Positions 1-7,176 of a stretch of 64,000 nt of DNA are shown here, one piece after another. Origin of the DNA: Haloglomus litoreum (GTDB lineage Archaea > Halobacteriota > Halobacteria > Halobacteriales > Haloarculaceae); contig NZ_CP119988.1 of the NCBI RefSeq assembly GCF_029338515.1, positions 2,294,001 through 2,358,000 of the forward strand. Direction: 5' to 3'. Position numbers and translations under genes: made by a program. Within the stretch, counting starts at the first letter, position 1; each line of letters starts with the position of its first letter. The notes beneath the pieces were generated by a model that had not been told where the DNA came from, did not search any database, and saw only the letters and a program-made list of their open reading frames with translations.

Positions 1-1263
1 GCGGTCGTCGACCGCCCCACCCTGGTCTCCAGCGGCGGGATTGCCGCCGCCCACCGCCGGGGATTCGCCACGGCTCCCGGTCGTGGGGTCCGTGGCAGCA
101 CCGTCGGGCATCGAGCCCTCGGTCCATGGCCCGACCTCCTCGCGGTGTTCGTCGAGGACGGGTGCCCGCTCCCCCGGTGCCGGCGGGGTCTCGGTCATCT
201 TGATGGGGGACCCGGCGACCTGGACACGCCGGTCGCTGCCGGGCTGGGTCACCTCGTGGAGCATCTCGCGGTCGTGGACCATCCGGTCGGCGAACACCTC
301 GGCCACGTCACGGACCGGCGCGCAGGGGACATCCGAGCCCAGCGCCCCACAGACCTGCTCGCTCGTCCGGCTGCGGGTCCAGTCGGCGATGACCGGTCGG
401 ATGCGGTCACGGGCGGCCAGGCGGGCCTGGCTGTCGGGGTAGGTGGCGGTCCACTCCGGGCGGCCGATGGCGTCGCACAGTGCCGACCAGTGGTTGTCGC
501 CGATGGCCGCGATGACGACCTGGCCGTCGACGGTCTCGAACCCGTCGTACGGGAAGAGGGTCGGATGTGCATTCCCCCGTCGCCCCGGCACCTCGCCGGT
601 GTAGGAGTGCTGGTAGACGGTCCGCTCGCAGAGGCTGATCATGCTGTCGTACATCGCGGTGTCGACGAACTGCCCCTCGCCGGTCCGCTCGCGGTGGTGC
701 AGCGCCCCCAGGATGCCGACCGCGCTGAGTGCGCCGGTGAAGATGTCGCCGATGCCCAGTCCGACCTTCGTCGGCGGGTCGTCGGGCTGCCCGTTCACCT
801 GCATGACGCCCGACAGCGCCTGCACGATGAGGTCGTAGGCGGGCATCTCCTGGCGGGCCGTCGCGCCGGTCCGTGGGTCGCCGAAGCCACGGATGGCGGC
901 GTACACCAGGCCGGGGTTGCGCTCGCGGAGGCGCTCGTATCCCAGGCCGAGCGAGGTCATCGTCCCGGCGCGGAAGTTCTCGACCAGCACGTCCGCGCGG
1001 TCGACCAGGTCGAGGAACGCCTCGCGGTCGGCGTCGGACTGGAGGTCGAGCTCCAGGCTCCGCTTGCCCCGGTTGATGCTCTGGAAGTAGCCGCCGTACG
1101 GGTCGTCCTCGCCGAGGAACGGCGGCACGTCGCGGACCAGGTCCCCGCCAGGAGGTTCGACCTTCACAACGTCCGCTCCCATGTCGGCCAGCAGCATCGT
1201 GCAGTACGGCCCCCCGAGTACTCGCGTCATGTCGAGCACACGCACTCCGGTAAGCGAGCTCAT
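1..1263 (-). CDS. CoA-transferase family III (CaiB/BaiF), 3' end beyond window
   Basis: Class III CoA-transferases move CoA between an acyl-CoA and a free carboxylic acid through an aspartyl-CoA intermediate in the cytoplasm. The N-terminus (MSSLTGVRVLDMTRVLGGPY) with the following ADMGADVVKVEPPGGD is the classic family start, and GEGQFVDTAMYDSM carries the conserved region with the catalytic Asp. 421 codons are visible and no stop is reached, so the C-terminus lies left of the window. A TATA-like element at 1288-1297, read on this strand, sits about 30 bp before the ATG, which supports this start and a short or absent leader. The substrate cannot be told from the sequence. Confidence 0.93.
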   Translation of the reverse strand, partial: MSSLTGVRVLDMTRVLGGPYCTMLLADMGADVVKVEPPGGDLVRDVPPFLGEDDPYGGYFQSINRGKRSLELDLQSDADREAFLDLVDRADVLVENFRAGTMTSLGLGYERLRERNPGLVYAAIRGFGDPRTGATARQEMPAYDLIVQALSGVMQVNGQPDDPPTKVGLGIGDIFTGALSAVGILGALHHRERTGEGQFVDTAMYDSMISLCERTVYQHSYTGEVPGRRGNAHPTLFPYDGFETVDGQVVIAAIGDNHWSALCDAIGRPEWTATYPDSQARLAARDRIRPVIADWTRSRTSEQVCGALGSDVPCAPVRDVAEVFADRMVHDREMLHEVTQPGSDRRVQVAGSPIKMTETPPAPGERAPVLDEHREEVGPWTEGSMPDGAATDPTTGSRGESPAVGGGNPAAGDQGGAVDDR

Positions 1264-1636
1264 TGGCCGGAATGGGTCGGGTTATCGTTTTGTTATGCTG
1301 AGCTTGTACGGAGCCGCCCGGCCGTACCGTCCGACTACGGTGGTCGGATCACGGGCCCGTCGGCCGTCTCGGCCGGGCAGGGCGGCCTCCGGCCGTCGGA
1401 ACGTGGGGGCCAGTCGCCGATGGGCGAGCCTCGCCGCATCGTAGCGGTTGGCCGGCGCAGCGGTCACCCTGTACGGACGGTCTCAGGTACCAAAGAATGG
1501 GATGCATAGGGAGCAATCCCAGCGAGCTGTGTGAGCCCACGAGGGCGGTGACCCGGGCAGATCCCGGCCTCGTGTGCATAGTCGGCTAGCAGTCGTGTGA
1601 GATTAGTTATATACCGATTACCGCGACGGCCAGGCG
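1264..1636. other. Intergenic region with no convincing gene
   Basis: The open frames here have Arg/Pro/Gly-rich translations unlike the acidic haloarchaeal proteins around them. The region holds the promoter of the CoA-transferase near 1288-1297 and an orphan TATA-like element near 1605-1614. I see no tRNA or repeat. Confidence 0.5.
1605..1614. promoter_or_regulatory. Orphan TATA-like element
   Basis: TAGTTATATA stands out in very GC-rich sequence. Read leftward it lies about 30 bp before an ATG at 1579 whose frame does not look coding; read rightward it points into the 3' end of the gene ending at 1637. It could drive a non-coding transcript or be chance. Confidence 0.3.
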
Positions 1637-2011
1637 TCAGACCTCTCCGCCCTCGGCCCCACCCGAGGTGGACGCCACCCCGGGGAGCGAGACGCGGCCG
1701 AGCTCATCGTCGTAGTCGAGCGCGTCGAAGGTGGCCAGGACGGGGACGTACTGGCGGACGAGTGCGAGATGGGTCGCCCGGTAGGGGTCCCCGCTGGTTC
1801 CGGGGTCGCGTGGCCACCCGCGCTCCTCGACCAGCGCCCGCGTCAGCGAGGACAGCGAACACGCCCCGTCGAACTCGACGAGCGTCAGGAGGACCGCCCG
1901 GTACTGCTCGTCCGAACGGAGCCCTCGCGGGAGTCGGTCGGCCAGGGCTGGCGGGAGGCCCTGGGTGCCAGTGCGGTCGACCACGCCCCCGCTCCCTGTC
2001 TCGCTGGTCAT
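1637..2011 (-). CDS. Divergent DUF7344-type winged-helix protein (soluble)
   Basis: 124 residues. The core from about residue 32 (RSDEQYRAVLLTLVEFDG) to the end follows the DUF7344 pattern: a helix that normally reads ERRRxVLxYL, a second DNA-binding-like helix, then a stretch where YRATHLALVRQYVPVLATF replaces the usual RKRVYVxLYQxHLPKM, followed by a beta wing (LDYDDELGRVSLPG). No membrane segment is present, unlike the four paralogues to its right. The ATG at 2011 was chosen because a TATA-like element (TTTAACTA on this strand, 2038-2046) lies about 27-33 bp upstream, as for a leaderless mRNA. Likely a DNA-binding regulator; no target is evident. Confidence 0.7.
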   Translation of the reverse strand: MTSETGSGGVVDRTGTQGLPPALADRLPRGLRSDEQYRAVLLTLVEFDGACSLSSLTRALVEERGWPRDPGTSGDPYRATHLALVRQYVPVLATFDALDYDDELGRVSLPGVASTSGGAEGGEV

Positions 2012-2529
2012 GGCGCGGGGGAAGGGTCGCCGGGACATAGTTAAACGGGGGCTACCCGCCGTCGCGAGCGTGACCCGGCCGCCTCCGGCCTGGTGGAAGT
2101 GGGCCGACTTCACGGTGGCCCATCCCGGAGCCCACGTCCCCGCTCCGGGACACACCATCCCATCTCTGTCACGGATCCCGGATGAAGTAACAAGTATCTA
2201 TTACCTCTGGCCGGGGCCTCGCGTACCGGACCGGACGCCCGAAATCCGTACGACGGGATGGGCATCTGGATGGATAGTTCCGGTCTTCTCCGGGCCCTGA
2301 ATTCACATTCTGTTACCGAGAGGTGTCAATATTTCCGATACCGATGGTGCGGAACAAGACTGGCCACAACGTATATAAGGCCGACGGTGCTGAGTCCTTG
2401 CGCGAAACCTACGGAAACGGTACGGTCGTGTGACATGACAGGGTGATACTATGCATCGCCGCTACAGGAATCCGACACGTCGTATGGGGAGTAGGGGGAT
2501 TGACCGTCGTGGGGACCGGGGCGGGGCCG
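2012..2529. other. Divergent intergenic/promoter region
   Basis: Separates the leftward 1637-2011 gene from the rightward gene starting at 2530. It holds the TATA-like element for the left gene (about 2038-2046) and a strong TATA box at 2371-2378 for the right gene. A possible GTG start at 2443 lies in frame with the latter gene. Nothing else coding is seen. Confidence 0.5.
2371..2378 (+). promoter_or_regulatory. TATA box for the DUF7344 membrane gene
   Basis: GTATATAA in otherwise GC-rich sequence. Transcription would begin near 2400-2405, giving a leader of about 40 nt to the GTG at 2443 or about 125 nt to the preferred ATG at 2530. Confidence 0.5.
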
Positions 2530-3240
2530 ATGGCTGACATACCGGATCGGCTCGCAGGTGCCATCGGGGTCCACACGGACGCGAGCCGGAAGCCAGCGGA
2601 GGGCCGGAACGACCGCGCGGGGGACGCCACAGCCGTCCTCGAGAGTCTGGGTCTCGAGTCCGGGACCGAGGGCAGCTCGGGGGGGCCCTCGGGCGCGGGC
2701 CGTGGGAGCGACGCGGCCACGGACACCGAGCCGCTGTCGCTCGACATCGCCTTCGAGATACTCAAGAACGGGCGTCGGCGCCGAGTGCTGGAGGAGCTGT
2801 CGGCGGCGACCGGCGACCTGACCACCGGCGAACTCTCCGAGCGCATCGCGGCCTGGGAGAACAGCAAGCCGATCGAGGAGATCACCTCCGAGGAACGCAA
2901 ACGGGTGTACGTCGGGCTTTACCAGTGTCACCTCCCGAAGATGCACGATGCCGATGTCGTGGTGTTCAACAAGGACCGTGGCCTCGTCGCCCCGGGGGAG
3001 CACGCGGACCTGCTCGACCGCTTCCTGACGCCCGCGGACCCGGAGCCGTCCCCCACGTCGGAGGAGGGGTCGGGGATGTACCGATGGGTCGGCACCACCG
3101 TGCTCGCGGCCGGATTGCTCGGACTGAGCCTGGCCGCCGAGACCGTGAGTGGTGTTCCGACCGCGACGTTCGGGCTCGCGGTACTGCTCGTCGTGAGCGG
3201 GACCATCTGCCTCGGAGAGGCACGGTCGGAGTGGACCTGA
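2530..3240 (+). CDS. DUF7344-type regulator with C-terminal membrane hairpin
   Basis: 236 residues from the chosen ATG. A disordered Gly/Ser/Glu-rich N-terminus (about 1-70) is followed by the DUF7344 winged-helix core (about 72-170) with NGRRRRVLEELSAAT, SERIAAWENSKPIEEIT, RKRVYVGLYQCHLPKM and a wing ending NKDRGLVAPG. Two hydrophobic segments near the C-terminus (VGTTVLAAGLLGLSLAA and FGLAVLLVVSGTICL) predict a membrane hairpin, so the DNA-binding-like domain would face the cytoplasm from the membrane. A GTG at 2443 would add 29 residues without family character. It is one of four local membrane-anchored paralogues. Function beyond probable transcription control is unknown. Confidence 0.8.
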   Translation: MADIPDRLAGAIGVHTDASRKPAEGRNDRAGDATAVLESLGLESGTEGSSGGPSGAGRGSDAATDTEPLSLDIAFEILKNGRRRRVLEELSAATGDLTTGELSERIAAWENSKPIEEITSEERKRVYVGLYQCHLPKMHDADVVVFNKDRGLVAPGEHADLLDRFLTPADPEPSPTSEEGSGMYRWVGTTVLAAGLLGLSLAAETVSGVPTATFGLAVLLVVSGTICLGEARSEWT

Positions 3241-3307
3241 GGGCCGCCCCGGGAGCAGAGCCGGAGCTTCCGCCTGGGATAGCCGCCGTCGCACGCGGGC
3301 GTCGCGC

Positions 3308-3919
3308 TTAGCGATCTCCGGGTGGGTGGCGGCAGGTCAGCACGTGTTCCAGCCAGTTGACAGCACTGTAGAGGGAGAGCAGGAGCGTCCCCCCGACCAC
3401 GGCCGTCGTGGCCATCGCCAGTGTTCCCGTCAGCCACGTCAGCGTGATGACCGCGAGCAGTCCGACGCCGGTCAACAGGTAGCGGTAGGGCCAGTCGTCC
3501 TGCCCGGTGTGGTGGCCGTCGAGGTAGCGCCGCACCCGTTCGAAGTCCGGCCCGGGCGTGATCCGGCCGCGGTCCTTCGCGAACTCGATGACGCCGGCAT
3601 CGGCCATCTTGGGGAGGTGGAACTGGTAGAGCGCGACGTACACCCGTTTGCGCTCGAGCGAGTGGAGCAGTTCGGGCGGTTTCTCGTTCTCCAGCGCCGC
3701 GATGTGTTCGGCGACGGCACCGATCTCCACCGGCGCCGCCCGGCTGTCCAGGTACCGGAGGACCGCGCGGCGGCGGTCGTTGCGCAGGACGCCGAACATC
3801 CCGTCGAGCGACGGCCGAGCTCCCCCCCCAGGGGTCGCGCTCGGTCGGGCCTGCGCCGTCTCATCGGTCGGCGGGTCGCCGGTCCCCTCGTCCGGGCTCT
3901 CGTCGAGTTCGCTAATCAT
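3308..3919 (-). CDS. DUF7344-type regulator with C-terminal membrane hairpin
   Basis: 203 residues. After an acidic linker the winged-helix core runs from about residue 40 to 135 (RNDRRRAVLRYLDS, IAALENEKPPELLHSLERKR, VYVALYQFHLPKMADAG, KDRGRITPG), then two membrane segments (YLLTGVGLLAVITLTWLTG and LAMATTAVVGGTLLLSLYS). It is convergent with the paralogue on its left and divergent from that on its right; the shared intergenic region has two perfect inverted repeats. The ATG at 3919 begins the acidic tail typical of the family. An in-frame ATG at 4012 adds 31 residues that look non-coding, but it cannot be excluded because the TATA-like sequence is near 4068-4075. Confidence 0.8.
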   Translation of the reverse strand: MISELDESPDEGTGDPPTDETAQARPSATPGGGARPSLDGMFGVLRNDRRRAVLRYLDSRAAPVEIGAVAEHIAALENEKPPELLHSLERKRVYVALYQFHLPKMADAGVIEFAKDRGRITPGPDFERVRRYLDGHHTGQDDWPYRYLLTGVGLLAVITLTWLTGTLAMATTAVVGGTLLLSLYSAVNWLEHVLTCRHPPGDR

Positions 3920-4065
3920 AGTGGCAGTCGTGGGGCCCCCGGTCACCCCCGGTCGCCCCACGGGGTTGAGCGTACCTGGGAAGCCGGGCGGATAGTGGTG
4001 TCGACGTTTCATCCACGATATCTCGCTGAATCGGGAGTATGCCGTGGTTAGCGGGGATATTCCGA

Positions 4066-4085
4066 CCGTAACTAAGCCGTTACGG
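4066..4085. promoter_or_regulatory. Perfect inverted repeat overlapping the leftward promoter (candidate operator)
   Basis: CCGTAAC-N6-GTTACGG, 7-bp arms without mismatch. On the minus strand its interior reads TTAGTTAC, the best TATA-like element for the DUF7344 gene starting at 3919. Occupation would block that promoter. Seen directly; the operator role is inferred. Confidence 0.5.
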
Positions 4086-4091
4086 AGTCTG

Positions 4092-4120
4092 CTGGACACA
4101 CATGATATCCCGATGTCCAG
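4092..4120. promoter_or_regulatory. Perfect inverted repeat flanking the rightward promoter (candidate operator)
   Basis: CTGGACA-N15-TGTCCAG, 7-bp arms without mismatch. The spacer contains ATGATATC, the best TATA-like element for the rightward gene at 4171, about 65 bp before its ATG, which matches a leadered mRNA carrying the Shine-Dalgarno-like GGTGAG. The arms differ from the neighbouring repeat at 4066-4085. Confidence 0.5.
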
Positions 4121-4170
4121 ACAGGTACCGACCCGGTGCGGGTGCAGCGGGTAGGCGGTGAGTTGGCACA

Positions 4171-4728
4171 ATGAGCTCGGGCGCGAGTACGGATCAGGAC
4201 CTGTCGCCGGACCTGATATTCGATCTGTTGAGCAGCCCCCGACGCCGGATGGCGCTGTACTACCTCCGGGAGCACGGCGGCAGCTCGACGGTCACCGAGC
4301 TGGCGGAGGAGATCGCGAGCCTCGAGTACGACATCCCCGCGGAGGAGCTCTCGCGCCAGCAGCGAAAGCGTGTCTACGTCTCGCTGTACCAGACCCACGT
4401 CCCGAAGCTGGCCGAGGCCGGCGTCATCGAGTACGACGAGGACACCAGCGAGGTCCAGCTGACCGACCGGGCACGGCGGATGGACAGCTATCTCACGACG
4501 GACGACACCGGGGGCTACCCCTGGCACTACCACTACCTCGGGCTGGCGCTCGCGAGCGGCGGACTGCTGCTCCTCGCGGTGTTCACCGACCTCGGCCCCC
4601 TCGGGCCACTGGCGGTCGGCATCGCCGTGACCGTGGCCTTCGCCATCTCCGGTGTCGCCCAGCTGCTGTACCGACGGTACCGGGACCGCCCGACACCCGA
4701 GGAGATCTCCGAGCGGTCGTTCCGATGA
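4171..4728 (+). CDS. DUF7344-type regulator with C-terminal membrane hairpin
   Basis: 185 residues. The winged-helix core begins almost at the N-terminus (LIFDLLSSPRRRMALYYLRE at about 14-33), continues with LAEEIASLEYDIP, RKRVYVSLYQTHVPKLAEAG and a wing EYDEDTSEVQLTDRAR, then two hydrophobic segments (LGLALASGGLLLLAVFTDLG and LAVGIAVTVAFAISGVAQLL) and a charged tail. GGTGAG at 4157-4162, 8 nt before the ATG, is a plausible ribosome-binding site, so this gene is probably leadered, unlike most here. It is divergent from the paralogue at 3308-3919 across two inverted repeats, which suggests joint or mutual control. Confidence 0.82.
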   Translation: MSSGASTDQDLSPDLIFDLLSSPRRRMALYYLREHGGSSTVTELAEEIASLEYDIPAEELSRQQRKRVYVSLYQTHVPKLAEAGVIEYDEDTSEVQLTDRARRMDSYLTTDDTGGYPWHYHYLGLALASGGLLLLAVFTDLGPLGPLAVGIAVTVAFAISGVAQLLYRRYRDRPTPEEISERSFR

Positions 4729-4951
4729 GCCACCCCTATGCCCGGCTTACCGGCGTTCTCGCCGGGGATACCGGTCGAAACGGACGAAAGGGACTTGAGT
4801 GGCCAACTGGCAGGCACCATGCAGACATCCGGGGCCGATCCGTCACGCATCGGTCCCCCGAAGTCGGCCACGGCGACCCGCTGGCACCGACCATCGACCG
4901 AAGAGGCCCTGGGAGACAGACGACCGGCCACGGACACTCCGAAAGACAAGT

Positions 4952-5224
4952 ATGAACGACTGGGACGAGGTCAGTTACGTGATCAGCTCGCGGTACCGAG
5001 TACTGGCGCTGCGCCGGCTCGCGGAGAGCCCCGCCACCCCCTCGCAGATCGCCCGCGAGGGGGAGTGCTCTATCGCCCACGCCTCCCGCGCACTCCAGGA
5101 ACTCCGCGACCACGGACTGGTCGACCTTCTGGTGTCGGAGAGCCGTCAGAAGGGCCGGGTCTACGGCGTCACCGACCAGGGTCGCGCCACCTGGGACACC
5201 ATCGAGAAGGAGAACCTGGCCTGA
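4952..5224 (+). CDS. Small winged helix-turn-helix transcriptional regulator
   Basis: 90 residues forming one winged helix: VSYVISSRYRVLALRRLAES, TPSQIAREGECSIAHASRAL as helix-turn-helix, QELRDHGLVDLLVSES, then a basic wing QKGRVYGVTDQGRATW and a short C-terminal helix. It resembles compact archaeal ArsR/HxlR-like regulators and lacks a ligand or membrane domain. The ATG at 4952 was chosen because the fold starts there; longer in-frame extensions are Pro/Arg-rich and non-coding in character. It lies among membrane-anchored DUF7344 genes and could act with them, but no direct link is visible. Confidence 0.8.
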   Translation: MNDWDEVSYVISSRYRVLALRRLAESPATPSQIAREGECSIAHASRALQELRDHGLVDLLVSESRQKGRVYGVTDQGRATWDTIEKENLA

Positions 5225-5327
5225 CCTGCCGGGGAACCGTGTCGACCGTCCTGGCTCCCGGGCCGGGCAGCCGACCTCCCGCACCAGGTACGTGGGTTCC
5301 GCCTCCGGGAAGAGTGGGCCCCGCTGC

Positions 5328-5990
5328 CTAGTCGGCCACTGGGTCCGCATCCGAGCGCCGGAGCAGCCTGGCGAGCGAGTCGGCCAGGACTGGCCCGTCG
5401 TCGTCCTCCTCGGACCTGTCGAGCATCCAGTGGTAGCTGCTCACGGCCGTGAACAGCACGACCACGAGTGCAGCGGCCAGCCAGGTGACCGTCTGGTTGC
5501 CGGCGGCCGACAGCAGGACGACGCCCCCGCCGACCGCCGAGAGCGACAGGTACCGTCGTGGCCAGCGGTCCTCGGCGGCCACGGTCGGTTGCTCGCCGAG
5601 GTCGAGGTACGGCTCGACCAGCGTGTGGTTCGGGCCCAGCGCGATGCGCCCACGGTCCTTGTTGAACTGGACGATCCCCATCGAGTCCATCTTCGGGAGG
5701 TGGCACTGGTAGAGGCCGACGTAGGCCCGCTTGCGCTCGTCGGAGGAGAGCTGCGCGATGGGCTTGTCGTTCTCGTGTGCGGCGATGTGCTCGGCGAGTT
5801 CGCCGATGGTGTGTGGCCCCTCCGACTCCTCCAGGTACCGGAGGACCAGCCGCCGTCGCTCGTTCCGCAGCACGTCGAACACCTGGTCGAGCGGGAGGTC
5901 GGCCGGTCCCGTGTCCGTCGACCCGGCCGGCTCGGTCTCCCCGGTCTCCCCGGTCTCCGTGGACCCGGTCGAGGCCGCCGGTGGGCTCAT
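5328..5990 (-). CDS. DUF7344-type regulator with C-terminal membrane hairpin
   Basis: 220 residues. A Gly/Thr/Glu-rich linker (about 1-30) precedes the winged-helix core (about 33-130: LRNERRRLVLRYLEESEG, IAAHENDKPIAQLSSDERKR, AYVGLYQCHLPKMDSMG, NKDRGRIALGPNH), then two membrane segments (YLSLSAVGGGVVLLSAAGN and WLAAALVVVLFTAVSSYHWM) and an acidic tail. It is closest in layout to the gene at 2530-3240, sharing LYQCHLPKM and NKDRG. A GGGGGAAG stretch just before the ATG may serve as ribosome-binding site; no clear TATA is seen close by. Confidence 0.82.
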   Translation of the reverse strand: MSPPAASTGSTETGETGETEPAGSTDTGPADLPLDQVFDVLRNERRRLVLRYLEESEGPHTIGELAEHIAAHENDKPIAQLSSDERKRAYVGLYQCHLPKMDSMGIVQFNKDRGRIALGPNHTLVEPYLDLGEQPTVAAEDRWPRRYLSLSAVGGGVVLLSAAGNQTVTWLAAALVVVLFTAVSSYHWMLDRSEEDDDGPVLADSLARLLRRSDADPVAD

Positions 5991-6063
5991 GGACTTCCCC
6001 CGCTGTGGCCGGGGCGGTCGACGACCTGGCTGGTCCCCCCCTCAGGTGGTTGTCCGGACGAGG

Positions 6064-6981
6064 TCATGATTCACCGACCTCCGCATCGGCCACGGGCCGG
6101 GTCTCCGGAGCGGATGCTCGTTCGGCCACCTCGTGCATCGTCGAGAGTGTGACCTCGTCGCGACGCGAGTCCAGAACGGACAGTATCTCGCGCAGCCGTC
6201 TCACATCGCGGTCGGCGACCACGTTGTTGGGATGGAGCCAGCAGTGGAACACGCCGTCGGACTCGGCGGCGGCGTCGACACCACGCCGGAACAGCCGGAC
6301 GACAGGGTCCTCGCTGACGGACTCGACGACCGAGCGCGGCCACCCCTCGAACCGGAACAGGTACAGCGAGTCGGGGAGGTCGACCAGCCCGTACTCGTCG
6401 ACGGTGGGCGATACCAGTGGCGGCGTCCAGCGGCCGGTCGTCGTCTGGAGGAGTCGGCGGAGCCGCGAGCCACCGCGAGCTGGGCCGACGCCGCGGTAGG
6501 CGGTGAACCCCTGCTCGGCGAGGACGTCCCGATGGCCCACCCGGTTCCGCGGGAAGACGAACGACCGGAGCGTGATGTCGTGAGCGCGCGCCGCGGCGAT
6601 GCTCCGCACCACCTCCGACCGCGCGCGCTCCTTGGTGATGTCGTCGAACCCCGGGTGGGAGAATGAGTGACACGCCAGTTCGTGGTCGGCGTCCGCGTCG
6701 CGGACCGCAGTGACGAGCTCCGGCGCGTACCGGCGCGCGCGCTCCGCGAGGACGGGCGACTGCACGCAGGGACAGGGTTCGAGGTCGTCCCACGGCTCGC
6801 AGTCCTCGCGGAGGAGGTGGCCGACGACGGCCCAGGTCGCGGGCACCTCGTACTCGTCGAACAGCTCGACGAGGGTCGCCCACCCGTCCCGCGCGGCCGA
6901 GATCCGACGCTCCGGGGGGGCACTCCGGTCGTGGAATCCCCAGCCCAGCTCGGCGTCGACCGAGATCACCACGCGACCCAT
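6064..6981 (-). CDS. Polysaccharide deacetylase family protein
   Basis: 305 residues with a NodB-type fold. Such enzymes remove N-acetyl groups from glycans using a metal held by Asp-His-His. The first motif is ISVDAELGWGF (about 5-15) and the second is HSFSHPGF, matching the HxxxH metal site; a later FHCWLHPNNV matches the C-terminal family pattern. No signal peptide is seen, so it may act on cytoplasmic lipid- or nucleotide-linked sugars, consistent with the adjacent sugar-nucleotide operon on the same strand. The ATG at 6981 has a strong Shine-Dalgarno (GGAGGTG) 6 nt upstream, and a TATA-like element at 7037-7044 about 60 bp upstream fits a leadered mRNA. The specific substrate is unknown. 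Confidence 0.88.
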   Translation of the reverse strand: MGRVVISVDAELGWGFHDRSAPPERRISAARDGWATLVELFDEYEVPATWAVVGHLLREDCEPWDDLEPCPCVQSPVLAERARRYAPELVTAVRDADADHELACHSFSHPGFDDITKERARSEVVRSIAAARAHDITLRSFVFPRNRVGHRDVLAEQGFTAYRGVGPARGGSRLRRLLQTTTGRWTPPLVSPTVDEYGLVDLPDSLYLFRFEGWPRSVVESVSEDPVVRLFRRGVDAAAESDGVFHCWLHPNNVVADRDVRRLREILSVLDSRRDEVTLSTMHEVAERASAPETRPVADAEVGES

Positions 6982-7176
6982 ACCGCCACCTCCCTGACAG
7001 AGTTTGTCATAGAGAGAGGCTGGGCCAGCGTGTGGATTGTTATGTCCTGGCTTCCCAGCCGGGTAAAGCGAACCTACTGCGGAGGGGATTCGCCCGAGGG
7101 CGTCCAGACGGAGTCGAAACGGTGGCCACACTGCCCGCGACGAGCCTCGGCCGTCCGCCGGGCAGTGTGCGCCCCG

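Noticed and set aside
145-1509. Long open frame on the plus strand
   Set aside because: It is antisense to the CoA-transferase and its product has the repetitive Arg/Val/Gly-rich make-up of GC-rich shadow frames.
1349-1579. 76-codon minus-strand frame downstream of the orphan TATA
   Set aside because: Product is Arg/Pro/Gly-rich and basic, without a domain; spacing to the promoter alone is not enough.
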